Origin: JADMJV01 sp964649085
GTDB lineage: Bacteria > Vulcanimicrobiota > Xenobia > Xenobiales > JADMJV01
Length of the DNA stretch: 64,000 bases
Assembly: GCA_964649085.1 (NCBI GenBank)
Contig: CAZYPN010000004.1
Coordinates: 137,728 to 201,727, forward strand
Reading direction: 5' to 3'
In this document: piece by piece, positions 1-7,965 of the stretch
Layout: every line of letters begins with the position of its first letter
How positions within the stretch are numbered: position 1 is the first letter of the stretch
Program-made: the position numbers and the translations under genes
The notes under the pieces: model-generated
Seen by the model: only the letters and a program-made list of their open reading frames with translations
The model's database searches: none
What the model was told of the DNA's origin: nothing

Positions 1-1629
1 GCGACCCCAATGGTGGGCGATGCGCTGTTGCAGGCGGAGCAGACTGAGCGAGTGTCCGCCCAGCTCGAAAAAGTTGGCCTGACCGCTGCTGGGTCGGGTG
101 CCCAGCACTTCTTCCCACAGGTCGGCAAGTGCGTGTTGTTCAGGCCCGACCGAGGCCTGCGTCCGGCGCTCCTGAAGTTGTGAGCGACGCAGCTTGCCGC
201 CGGAGGTTCGGGGCAAGCGGTCTTCCTGCCACCAGCGCTGGGGGAACTGGCTGGGGGTCAGGCGCTGGCTGGCCCAGTTTTGCAGGTCCTCGAGTTTCAA
301 TCCGGGCTGCAGCACCACAGCGGCTCCAACCTGTTGTCCTAAAACAGCGTGGGGCAGCCCAAAGACGGCTGCGTCCTGCACCTGCGGGTGGGACAGCAGC
401 AGGGCCTCGATGAAGCTCGGTGAGATGTTTTCCCCGCCGCGATTGATCAGCTCGGAACTGCGCCCGGTGAGGAACAGAAAGCCCTGGGCATCAAAGTATC
501 CCCGGTCGCCGGTGCGCAGCCAACCGTTGCGAAATCGCTTGCGGGTGGTGGCCGGATCGTTCCAGTAGCCTGTGCACACCCGCTCGCCCCGGATCAGCAC
601 TTCGCCTTCGCTGCCGCTCTCGAGCCAGCGGCCGTCTTCATCGGCGATGGCAACTTCGACCCCTAGCGGGCGTCCTACCGAACCCAGCTGCCTTCCCGCG
701 GCACCCAGGCGGTTGCTGCTGATCAGCGGGCCGGCCTCGGTCATGCCGTAGGCTTGCAGCACGGGGCAACCAAAGCGTTCTTCGATGCGCAACTGCAGCC
801 CGGGGGCCAGGGGCGCCGAGGCGGTGCGAATTCGGCTGAAGCTGCAGCGAACCTCGGCCGGCCAGGCGGCCAGCAGCATGTGCAACATGGCCGGGGCGGC
901 GCTGGTCCAGCTGGGGCTGAAGCGACTGCTGAGATCGAAAAAGCGTTGCTCTTCAAAGGGACCGGCGTGAAGAAAGCGCGATGAGGAAGCCAGACTGGCC
1001 AGCAGCAGGCTGATGCCGTGGATGTGCTGCAGCGGCATGGGACTCAGGCACAGGTCCTCGCAAACCAGTTCCAGGCTCTCGGCGATTTCCAGCGCAGCTC
1101 GCACCAGGGTGCGCGAGGTCAGCGGCACCCAGCGAGGTCGGGCCGAGGTGCCTGAGGTGGGCAACAGCAGGGCAGGCTCGTCGGGGGCTGCTGCCGGAGG
1201 GGCTTCCTTGGCGCCGTAGGGTAGCGACTCGAGGTCGTGGTAGGGCACGCCGAGTTCGGCGGCCAGCTGGCGCCACCAGGGAGGAGGCATCCCCTGACCC
1301 AGAATCGCCCCCACGCCGAGCGACTGCAGCAACCCACGGGCCTGATCGGGATGGGAGCTGGCTGCCAGGACCCCGGCCCGACCATGCAGCATCAGTGCCA
1401 GCAGAGGCACACTCAGGGTGCAGGCATCGTTGGCCACCAGCACCAGCTGATCGCTGCCCGGCAGATCGGCAGCCGCCAGGCCGGCGCGCAGTCGCTGCAT
1501 GGCAAGCCAGGCCTCGCTAAGGCTGAGCGAACCTCCCAGAGCGTCGAGCAGGAACGGGGCGTGCGGCCTTTGCTGGAGCAGCCCTTGCCAGAGCTCTTCC
1601 AGCGAGGCATAGCGTTCGGCCAATCTCAC
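1..1629 (-). CDS. Adenylation domain plus carrier domain protein (NRPS-like or acyl-AMP ligase), incomplete at window edge
   Basis: The frame is open from a GTG at 1629 to base 1, giving 543 residues without a stop, so the C-terminus lies outside the window. ANL-superfamily adenylation motifs occur in order: the phosphate loop LLLPTSGTSARP near residue 155, YGMTEAGP near 291, the RTGDRGYFDAQG hinge region near 370, GRSSELINRGGENISP near 390, and the catalytic-Lys region PRTSGGKLRR near 470. A carrier domain with FFELGGHSL follows, with phosphopantetheine Ser near 527. YGMTEA rather than YGPTE resembles acyl-CoA synthetases or acyl-AMP ligases more than classical amino-acid-activating NRPS domains. 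The likely reaction is ATP-dependent acyl activation and loading onto the carrier; the substrate cannot be read. The start is uncertain because no good ribosome binding site precedes the GTG. It lies 16 nt after the stop of the exported protein at 1646-2017, so both may be one transcript. Confidence 0.85.
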   Translation of the reverse strand, partial: MRLAERYASLEELWQGLLQQRPHAPFLLDALGGSLSLSEAWLAMQRLRAGLAAADLPGSDQLVLVANDACTLSVPLLALMLHGRAGVLAASSHPDQARGLLQSLGVGAILGQGMPPPWWRQLAAELGVPYHDLESLPYGAKEAPPAAAPDEPALLLPTSGTSARPRWVPLTSRTLVRAALEIAESLELVCEDLCLSPMPLQHIHGISLLLASLASSSRFLHAGPFEEQRFFDLSSRFSPSWTSAAPAMLHMLLAAWPAEVRCSFSRIRTASAPLAPGLQLRIEERFGCPVLQAYGMTEAGPLISSNRLGAAGRQLGSVGRPLGVEVAIADEDGRWLESGSEGEVLIRGERVCTGYWNDPATTRKRFRNGWLRTGDRGYFDAQGFLFLTGRSSELINRGGENISPSFIEALLLSHPQVQDAAVFGLPHAVLGQQVGAAVVLQPGLKLEDLQNWASQRLTPSQFPQRWWQEDRLPRTSGGKLRRSQLQERRTQASVGPEQHALADLWEEVLGTRPSSGQANFFELGGHSLSLLRLQQRIAHHWGR

Positions 1630-1645
1630 CAGGGTGTAACGAGAA

Positions 1646-2017
1646 TCAGCGACCCTTACCTCTGCCTTTGCCGCCGTAGCCCTTCTTCAATTGTCCTGGG
1701 GGGCCGCCGTGGGGGTGCCGGGGGTGATAGCGGCACTTCCAGGCGTACGGGTCGTCGATATGCAGCACCTGTGGTAGGTAGGGCTGGGGGACCATTACGG
1801 AAATGGCCTGACCCGGAAGCAACTGAGAATAGTTCAGGCGAACCCCTCCCATTTCGAAGGAGGCATGTTGAGTGGGCACCAGTATGGCACCCCCGGGCTG
1901 TTGCACCATCACGCCTTCGGGATACACGCCGTAGACGGTGCCCATCATCGGTTGGCCCCAGGCACTGGCCACGGCCAGCAACAGACTACTCAAAACGAGT
2001 GCTACAGAACGTTTCAT
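1646..2017 (-). CDS. Small exported protein with basic Gly/Lys/Arg tail
   Basis: A protein of 123 residues that I do not recognise. The ATG at 2017 gives a signal peptide (MKRS followed by a hydrophobic stretch ending near AWG), so the mature protein should be exported; an upstream in-frame TTG at 2026 would only add three residues. The middle holds short beta-rich segments such as VYGVYPEGVMVQQPGG and a proline-rich part. The tail GGKGRGKGR is strongly basic and could contact nucleic acid, the cell wall or acidic lipid; that is a guess. It is immediately upstream of the adenylation/carrier gene and divergent from the secretion ATPase gene at 2127. Confidence 0.6.
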   Translation of the reverse strand: MKRSVALVLSSLLLAVASAWGQPMMGTVYGVYPEGVMVQQPGGAILVPTQHASFEMGGVRLNYSQLLPGQAISVMVPQPYLPQVLHIDDPYAWKCRYHPRHPHGGPPGQLKKGYGGKGRGKGR

Positions 2018-2126
2018 AGGGTCCAATTAGCTTCGCCACCTTCGGCTTCCTGCCGCGCTTCGAGGTGGACGTGCGCAGGGAATTTCTGCGACTCAAACGG
2101 GGGAGCTATCCAAGGGATGCGTCGAA

Positions 2127-4367
2127 ATGCCTTTGGTGGATCCCCAAACCAGCGATACCTCGGGCCCCTCCGAGGCCGAGGACCAGGAGTGGCAACTGTG
2201 CCTCGAGCGCGCCCGCCAGCGGGGCCTGGAGGCCGTGCGCCTCGACGCTGAAAAGCTCGACCACGAGTTGTTGCAATCGATGCCGCGCGAACTGCTGGTG
2301 AACTATCGGGTGCTTCCCCTTGCCCGTCAGGGGTTCGAGCTGACCCTGGCGATGGCCGACCCACTGGACGTGGTCGGCGAAGACATGGTTCGTCAGATCA
2401 GCGGTTGTCGGGTCACTCCGGTAGTGGCGATGGAGCGCGAAATTCTGGCAGCGCTGGCCGGCAAGCTGGGACAGAAACAATCAGAGCTGGATACCATTCT
2501 CGAGCAGATTCCCGACAGCTACGACATCACCTATCTCGAGGCCACCGATGCCGAGGCCGAGCAGCCCGAGGAGGCCGAGCCCGAAGGCCCGATCATTCAA
2601 CTGGTCAATTCGATCATCGGCGACGCCATTCGCATGAAGGCCTCGGACATTCACGTGGAACCCCAGCCCGACTCGCTGCGGGTGCGCTACCGTCTGGACG
2701 GAACCTTGCGCACCATTGTGGAGCTGCCGAAGCGGGTTCAAAGCGCCTGCATCAGCCGCATGAAGTTGATGTCGGGAATCGATATCTCGGAAACGCGAAA
2801 GCCGCAAGACGGCCGGGCCCGGGCGCTGGTTCAGGAACGCGAAGTGGACTTGCGAGTCAGTTCTCTGCCCACCTTCCGTGGCGAGAAAATTGTGATGCGA
2901 ATCCTGGATTCCCGGTCGGTGGTCACTCGCCTTGAAGACCTGGGTTTTTTGGACAGCGACGGAGAGCGCCTGCAAACCGTACTGGCTGCCAGCCAGGGGA
3001 TGATCCTCTGCACCGGGCCCACCGGTTCCGGCAAGACCTCGACGCTCTATGCCGCTTTGTTGCATTTGAATGACGAGGGCGACAACCTGATCACCGTGGA
3101 AGACCCGGTAGAGTATCAGTTGCCGGGGGTGAATCAGGTACAGGTCAATGTTCGGGCGGGGCTCACCTTCGCATCCAGTTTGCGCTCCATCTTGCGGCAG
3201 GATCCGGACGTGGTGCTCATCGGTGAGATTCGCGACCTGGAAACGGCAGAGATTGCCGTCCAGGCAGCTCAAACCGGCCACCTGGTCCTGTCCACCCTGC
3301 ACACCAACGATGCCCTGTCGACGGTGAGTCGCTTGCTGCTGATGGGGGTTGCCCCCTATATGCTGGCCTCTGCCCTGTTGTGCGTCATTGCCCAGCGGCT
3401 GGTGAGAAAACTGTGCCCTCAATGCTCCCGCCCCGGAGACGTGTCGGAGTCGAGCCTGCGATTGCTGCACGCCGCCGGTGTGCTGGAGCCGCCTCGCAAT
3501 GCCCGGGTGGCCGTGGGCTGTGCCCACTGTCACTACATCGGCTACAAGGGTCGACTGGGACTCTTTGAAATGCTGTTGGTCACCGATCGCGTCCGTGAAC
3601 TGCTGCTGGCGGGCAGCAACGAGCGAGAATTGGAACGCGTGGCTCGCCAGGAAGGCATGAGCAGCCTGTTACAGGATGGGCTGCGCAAGTGCGAACTGGG
3701 TCAGACCTCCCTGGAGGAGGTCTTGCGGGTGATCACGGTGCGCCACGTGGGGGGACGCTGCTGTCCGGGCTGTGCTGCCAGTGTACCTCCCGAGATGTCG
3801 ATGTGCGTCCACTGCGGCCAGGTGCTCGACCGGCTCTGCCCTCATTGTTCCACCCGCATGGAACTGCAGTGGAACTATTGTCCCGGTTGCCGTCAGGCAG
3901 TGCCCGCCCCCCCCGAATCCACGCCCCGTTCTCAGCTCCCTGCGGCTATAGAGCCTGTCCCGCAGCCGACTGGCCCGGACGAGGTTCTGGCTGAGGCCAC
4001 TTCTGTTCGGCGCCGAGCCTTGCTGGTTAGCGCCGACGAGCAAGTGTTTGAAGAGCTCCGCGGGCATCCCTGGGGCATACCTCTGGAGTGGCAGTGGTGT
4101 GCCTCGCCCCAGCTGGCCGACCGCGTGCTCCACGAGGAAGGCAACACCTATGAGTTGCTGCTCATCGATTACGACAGCGGTCCGTCCCAGGTAGAAGCGT
4201 GGTTGGAGGTCTTGCGCAGCAGCTATCCCCAGCTCTCCTTGTGGCTGTTGGAAACGCCGGGACCGGAAGGCCTGGTCGGTTTGCACTGCCCGGTCGACGA
4301 ATTTGTCACTCGGCCCCTCGATCTCCACCGCCTGGAAGCTCGCCTGCGTCAGGGTGCCCTACCGTGA
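2127..4367 (+). CDS. GspE/PilB-family secretion or pilus assembly ATPase with zinc-ribbon and receiver-like C-terminal extension
   Basis: A protein of 746 residues whose first ~540 form a complete type II secretion/type IV pilus extension ATPase. It has the T2SSE N-terminal domain (about 30-120), Walker A GPTGSGKT (297-304), the Walker B/Asp-box region DVVLIGEIRD (about 361-370), the His box STLHTNDA, and the usual C4 zinc site (CPQC near 429, CAHC near 464). It should hydrolyse ATP at the cytoplasmic base of a pilus or secretion machine. Unusually, ~200 further residues follow: two zinc ribbons (CPGC/CVHC, then CPHC/CPGC, about 544-593) and a receiver-like alpha/beta domain (about 628-746) with LLLIDYD at the place of the phospho-acceptor Asp. 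An AAGGGA box 9 nt upstream supports the ATG. The stop overlaps the next start as GTGA, so the two are translationally coupled. Confidence 0.92.
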   Translation: MPLVDPQTSDTSGPSEAEDQEWQLCLERARQRGLEAVRLDAEKLDHELLQSMPRELLVNYRVLPLARQGFELTLAMADPLDVVGEDMVRQISGCRVTPVVAMEREILAALAGKLGQKQSELDTILEQIPDSYDITYLEATDAEAEQPEEAEPEGPIIQLVNSIIGDAIRMKASDIHVEPQPDSLRVRYRLDGTLRTIVELPKRVQSACISRMKLMSGIDISETRKPQDGRARALVQEREVDLRVSSLPTFRGEKIVMRILDSRSVVTRLEDLGFLDSDGERLQTVLAASQGMILCTGPTGSGKTSTLYAALLHLNDEGDNLITVEDPVEYQLPGVNQVQVNVRAGLTFASSLRSILRQDPDVVLIGEIRDLETAEIAVQAAQTGHLVLSTLHTNDALSTVSRLLLMGVAPYMLASALLCVIAQRLVRKLCPQCSRPGDVSESSLRLLHAAGVLEPPRNARVAVGCAHCHYIGYKGRLGLFEMLLVTDRVRELLLAGSNERELERVARQEGMSSLLQDGLRKCELGQTSLEEVLRVITVRHVGGRCCPGCAASVPPEMSMCVHCGQVLDRLCPHCSTRMELQWNYCPGCRQAVPAPPESTPRSQLPAAIEPVPQPTGPDEVLAEATSVRRRALLVSADEQVFEELRGHPWGIPLEWQWCASPQLADRVLHEEGNTYELLLIDYDSGPSQVEAWLEVLRSSYPQLSLWLLETPGPEGLVGLHCPVDEFVTRPLDLHRLEARLRQGALP

Positions 4368-6043
4368 GTCGTCCGCTGCGGCCGGGGGCGAAGTGGCGCG
4401 ACTGGGAGGTCCGTCAGGTACTGGCCTGGGGGCGTCAGGGCGGAGTGTATCGGGTGGCTCAGCCGAACCGGCAGGCGATTTTGAAAACCTTGCGACCACC
4501 GCCCCTGAGCCCGGAAGTGCTGGAGTCGAGAGCCGGGCAGCTGAATCGGGCTCTGGATCGCTGGGCCGAAATCCGTTCACCCCTTGCGGCCAGGTTGCTC
4601 GAACGTCAGCAAACCGATGGAGAGTGGTTTCTTTGTTTGGAAGAGCTTTCCGGCAAGCCCCTCAGCCAGCAAATTGAGCCCATGGAGCTGAGTCAGCCGC
4701 TTGAGGATTGCCTCTACGAGGTGGTGGATTTGGCCCGTGAACTGGAGGGAACCGGCCTGCCGTTGTTTCTCCCCGACCACTGGCTGGTGTGTGAGGGCGG
4801 CTTGCGTCTGGTTAATCCAGGCTGGAGCGAGTTGTTGTATGGCTCGGGTTCGCCCCAGCCGTTTCTCCACGAACTGCGTTCCTTCGGTAACTGGCTGACG
4901 TTGCTCGGGCAGCGACTCGGGCAGCCCACCGCGCTGACCTGGTTGGTGTCACGTTGTACCCACCCTGACCCTGCCCGATGCTATTCCAACTACCAGGCCA
5001 TCCAGACCAGTTTGAAGGAGGTTCGACTGCAGGCTCCGCCTCCTTCCCTGCGAGGACGATCGGCCCCGAGCGAGGTTGACCTTGGGGAACTGCCACTGCA
5101 GGCTCCTTCCAGACCACTGTCGATGCGCTGGCAATTGCTGGTTCTGGCGGTGGCATGCTCGTTGATGTTGCTGGTCTGGGGCCTGCAGCGTCAGCAGCGC
5201 AGGCTGGAACTCTGGCGGGGCGACGGTCTGTACCTTTTCCGGGAGCGCAGCCTGGTAAAACTGAATGCCGAAGGCAGGGTGACCGCCGAGCGTCCGCTGG
5301 CGGCGGCACCTTGCTGTCAGGTGGCCGGTTACGATGGCCGGCTGTTTCTCGGGCTGCGGGGCGACTCGCAGTTGCACATCTTCGACCGCGGGCGAAGCCG
5401 ACGCCTGGGGCTTCCGGGGGAGCCCCAGACCCTGCTGCTTCATCCCGACGGAACTCTGCTGGCCCAGCTGACCACAGGTCGGCTGGTCAGGGTGGCACTT
5501 CACGGCCGGCGCGAAACCTTGCTCGATCGCCCGTCATCCGGAGATGGTCGACTCTTGGACACGGCCGCCGGAGGATGGCTGATGGAGGGACAGGAGGCCC
5601 TCGAGCTGTGGCGGGGGGCTCCCCCCTCGAGAGTCGGCAGTTTCTCGCTCTCGCCTCCGATCCGGGCCATCGGAATTGGGCCCTGGATTGTGTGCACGAG
5701 TGTTGCCGGCCAGAGCCTGACGCTGCTCGATGAAGAGCTGGTGAGGGTGCGTGAACAACGCCTGAATCGCCGACCCCAGGCGCTGATTCGCAACCCCTAT
5801 GAAAGAAAGTGCTGGACCTACGACCACCGGCAGATCAGCAGTTGGACCCTGCCCGAGCTGGTGGAAGAGTCCTCCTATTCACTGGCGGCCCCCGTGCAGT
5901 GTCACTGCGCCGACGCCCAGGGTCAGATGTGGTTGCTGAACACTGCGGGAGAGCTTTGGCGCTGCGAGCCCCGCAAGGGATTGAAGAAAGTGAGTGAACC
6001 CGGAGGGGCGTTGGCCATCCTTTACATCCTCGACGAGCGTTGA
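4364..6043 (+). CDS. Membrane pseudokinase with C-terminal propeller-like domain
   Basis: A protein of 559 residues starting at a GTG that overlaps the ATPase stop (GTGA). Residues 9-200 follow a Ser/Thr kinase fold: a glycine-loop-like GRQGGVYRV and ILKTLRP with a candidate ATP-binding Lys. HRD is missing (LPDHWLV at that place) and DFG is replaced by NPG, so it is probably a catalytically dead kinase. One membrane segment (LLVLAVACSLMLLVWGL, about 257-273) is followed by ~280 residues with repeated beta-strand patterns (DGLYLF, DGRLFLGL, DGTLLAQL, GGWLMEG) suggesting a beta-propeller, likely outside the membrane. Coupling to the GspE-like gene suggests a scaffold or sensor for the pilus/secretion machine; that role is inference. 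Confidence 0.8.
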   Translation: MSRPLRPGAKWRDWEVRQVLAWGRQGGVYRVAQPNRQAILKTLRPPPLSPEVLESRAGQLNRALDRWAEIRSPLAARLLERQQTDGEWFLCLEELSGKPLSQQIEPMELSQPLEDCLYEVVDLARELEGTGLPLFLPDHWLVCEGGLRLVNPGWSELLYGSGSPQPFLHELRSFGNWLTLLGQRLGQPTALTWLVSRCTHPDPARCYSNYQAIQTSLKEVRLQAPPPSLRGRSAPSEVDLGELPLQAPSRPLSMRWQLLVLAVACSLMLLVWGLQRQQRRLELWRGDGLYLFRERSLVKLNAEGRVTAERPLAAAPCCQVAGYDGRLFLGLRGDSQLHIFDRGRSRRLGLPGEPQTLLLHPDGTLLAQLTTGRLVRVALHGRRETLLDRPSSGDGRLLDTAAGGWLMEGQEALELWRGAPPSRVGSFSLSPPIRAIGIGPWIVCTSVAGQSLTLLDEELVRVREQRLNRRPQALIRNPYERKCWTYDHRQISSWTLPELVEESSYSLAAPVQCHCADAQGQMWLLNTAGELWRCEPRKGLKKVSEPGGALAILYILDER

Positions 6044-7965
6044 GCCTGAATTTGTCGCAGCCGGTCGAGTGCTCCCTCAAAGTTGAATCGAAGGAGTTCC
6101 TCGCTCAGCGGCCGCAACCAGCTCGGGTCGCCGAGGTTGAGCCGCAGTTGCTCCAGGGTGTCTAGCGCCTCTCCCTGGCAGCCCTCCAGTTGAACTTCCA
6201 ACTGTTGCAGAGTTCGGGCGGCCTCATCATCCCACCGGGGTTCAGCCTGTGGGGTGCTGTCCCCGAGGTCGGTGGCCAGCTGGTGACGGACCTGCTCCAG
6301 TCGCTCCAAAAGCGGGGGCAGCAGGCGCCGACATGCCTCGGGGTGGCGGGCGGCGGCCGCCTGTTCAAGTTGATGGGCGGCCTGCTGGACGCTTTTCAGT
6401 CCCAGGTTGGCGCTGGAGCCGTTCAGGCTATGGGCCAGCAGCTTCAACTGGGGAAGATTCTCCTGGCACAGGGCGGCCTCCAGCAACTTGTGCTGACCCT
6501 CCACCTGCTCGGCGAACTCTTGCAGGAGCCTCTGGTAGAGGGTGGCGTTTCCGTTGACCCGGCGCAGGCCCGCGACCCGATCAAGCCATTCAGCTTCGCC
6601 CGATGGCCTGGCCGGGCGCAAGCTATTGACCGATGGCGTGGCCTCACCAGTGGCCGGCGGCAACGGCAGCCAGCGCCTCAAGGTGCGCAACCAGACTTCG
6701 GGGTCGATCGGTTTGCTGAGGAAGGTATCCATGCCGCAGTCCAGACAGCGCTGTCGCTCTTCGGCCTGGACATGCACACTCATGGCGACAATGGGTACCT
6801 GGTCCAGCCGTCCATCCTGACGCAGCCGGGTGGCGGCTTCATAGCCGTCCATCACGGGCATCTCAAGGTCCATAAGAATCAGGCGCCAGGGAGGGCGGTC
6901 GCCGCGCTGGCGCAGGCGCTCCAGAGCCTCCTGGCCGTGACGCGCCAGCTCTACCGACAATCCGGCAGACTGCAGAATTTCGCTGACGATTTGTTGATTG
7001 AGCGGATTGTCTTCGACAACCAGCACGTCCTCTCCACTGCCCCCGGCACGCAGGCCTTCGATCGGAAGCTCGTCCGGGCTCGAGGGGGAACTGGCGAAGC
7101 TCCATTTCAGGCTACAATCGTGCAGACCCGTGCGCAGGTCGCCGCCCAGTTCACGGCAACGCTCGGCGGGGCCGTCCAGTTCGGCCAGCGGTGCATTAAA
7201 ATGGAATTCCAGCAGGTGCGGTTGTCGGGCCGATGGGCGCCGAATGCGAAGTTCCAGGGGAGCGGCCGGTTCCTGGTGTAGCAACGATTCGGCCAGTCCG
7301 ATCAGGGCGTCTCCGAGCAAGGCCGGATTGCCCATCAGCATAGGGGGCACTTCGGGGGCGATGCTGATGTTCAGCGAGCCGACCGATGAACCGGGCTGGC
7401 GCCCGAAATGCAGTCGAACCCGGTCGAGCACGGTTTGCAGGGGGAATTCCAGGGTCCAATCGCCACGGCCGAACTGCAAGAGCCCGTCGGCGATGTTGAC
7501 CAGGCTCTGTCCACCGTTTTGAATGAACTGCAAATACTCGCGCTGCTGGGGCGTCAGGGGCGTCTTCAGGGCCAGATGGGCCATGCCCAGAATGGTATTG
7601 AGCGGGGTGCGGATCGACTGCAAGTGATGCAACAGGAATTCCAGGTTGGATTCGGCCTGCTCCCTGCGCAGCGTCTCGGCCAGCATTTGCCAACCGGGTT
7701 GGCCGTCCACCCGGGCGCCCAGCCAGGCCTGAACAGGAGCCCCCAGCTTCAGACGCAACCGGGGGGGGCGACTCTGCACCGCCTGCAAGTCCTGCGGGCT
7801 GAGCAGCTGGCCGAGCCAGGTTCCCACGACCTCCTGACGGGATCGCTGCAGCAGGCGCAGCAGGGCGGCATTGCAATCGTCCACCAGCAGCTGGCCATCG
7901 ACTTGCAGGAAGAGGGTCGAATCGGACTTCTCCAGATAGGCTTTCCAAAGCGACTCGTGGCTCAT
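6022..7965 (-). CDS. Degenerate hybrid histidine kinase (PAS, DHp-like, receiver, HPt)
   Basis: A protein of 647 residues from an ATG at 7965 that overlaps the upstream stop (ATGA). A PAS-like N-terminus leads to a DHp-like segment SIRTPLNTILG (about 115-125). In the usual SHEIRTPLN box the phospho-acceptor His is here Gln, and the following ATPase-like region lacks recognisable N, G1 and G2 boxes. The receiver (about 311-430) is intact, with VVEDN, LILMDLEMPVMDG and SKPID. The HPt domain (about 500-600) is also intact, with AHSLNGSSANLG. The protein therefore looks unable to autophosphorylate but able to take part in phosphorelay. It is the last gene of the minor-pilin operon, suggesting control of pilus function. 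Its 3' end overlaps the convergent pseudokinase gene by 22 nt. Confidence 0.82.
   Translation of the reverse strand: MSHESLWKAYLEKSDSTLFLQVDGQLLVDDCNAALLRLLQRSRQEVVGTWLGQLLSPQDLQAVQSRPPRLRLKLGAPVQAWLGARVDGQPGWQMLAETLRREQAESNLEFLLHHLQSIRTPLNTILGMAHLALKTPLTPQQREYLQFIQNGGQSLVNIADGLLQFGRGDWTLEFPLQTVLDRVRLHFGRQPGSSVGSLNISIAPEVPPMLMGNPALLGDALIGLAESLLHQEPAAPLELRIRRPSARQPHLLEFHFNAPLAELDGPAERCRELGGDLRTGLHDCSLKWSFASSPSSPDELPIEGLRAGGSGEDVLVVEDNPLNQQIVSEILQSAGLSVELARHGQEALERLRQRGDRPPWRLILMDLEMPVMDGYEAATRLRQDGRLDQVPIVAMSVHVQAEERQRCLDCGMDTFLSKPIDPEVWLRTLRRWLPLPPATGEATPSVNSLRPARPSGEAEWLDRVAGLRRVNGNATLYQRLLQEFAEQVEGQHKLLEAALCQENLPQLKLLAHSLNGSSANLGLKSVQQAAHQLEQAAAARHPEACRRLLPPLLERLEQVRHQLATDLGDSTPQAEPRWDDEAARTLQQLEVQLEGCQGEALDTLEQLRLNLGDPSWLRPLSEELLRFNFEGALDRLRQIQAQRSSRM

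Noticed and set aside
2481..3533. 350-residue minus-strand frame
   Set aside because: It lies wholly inside the GspE-like ATPase, which has complete motifs.
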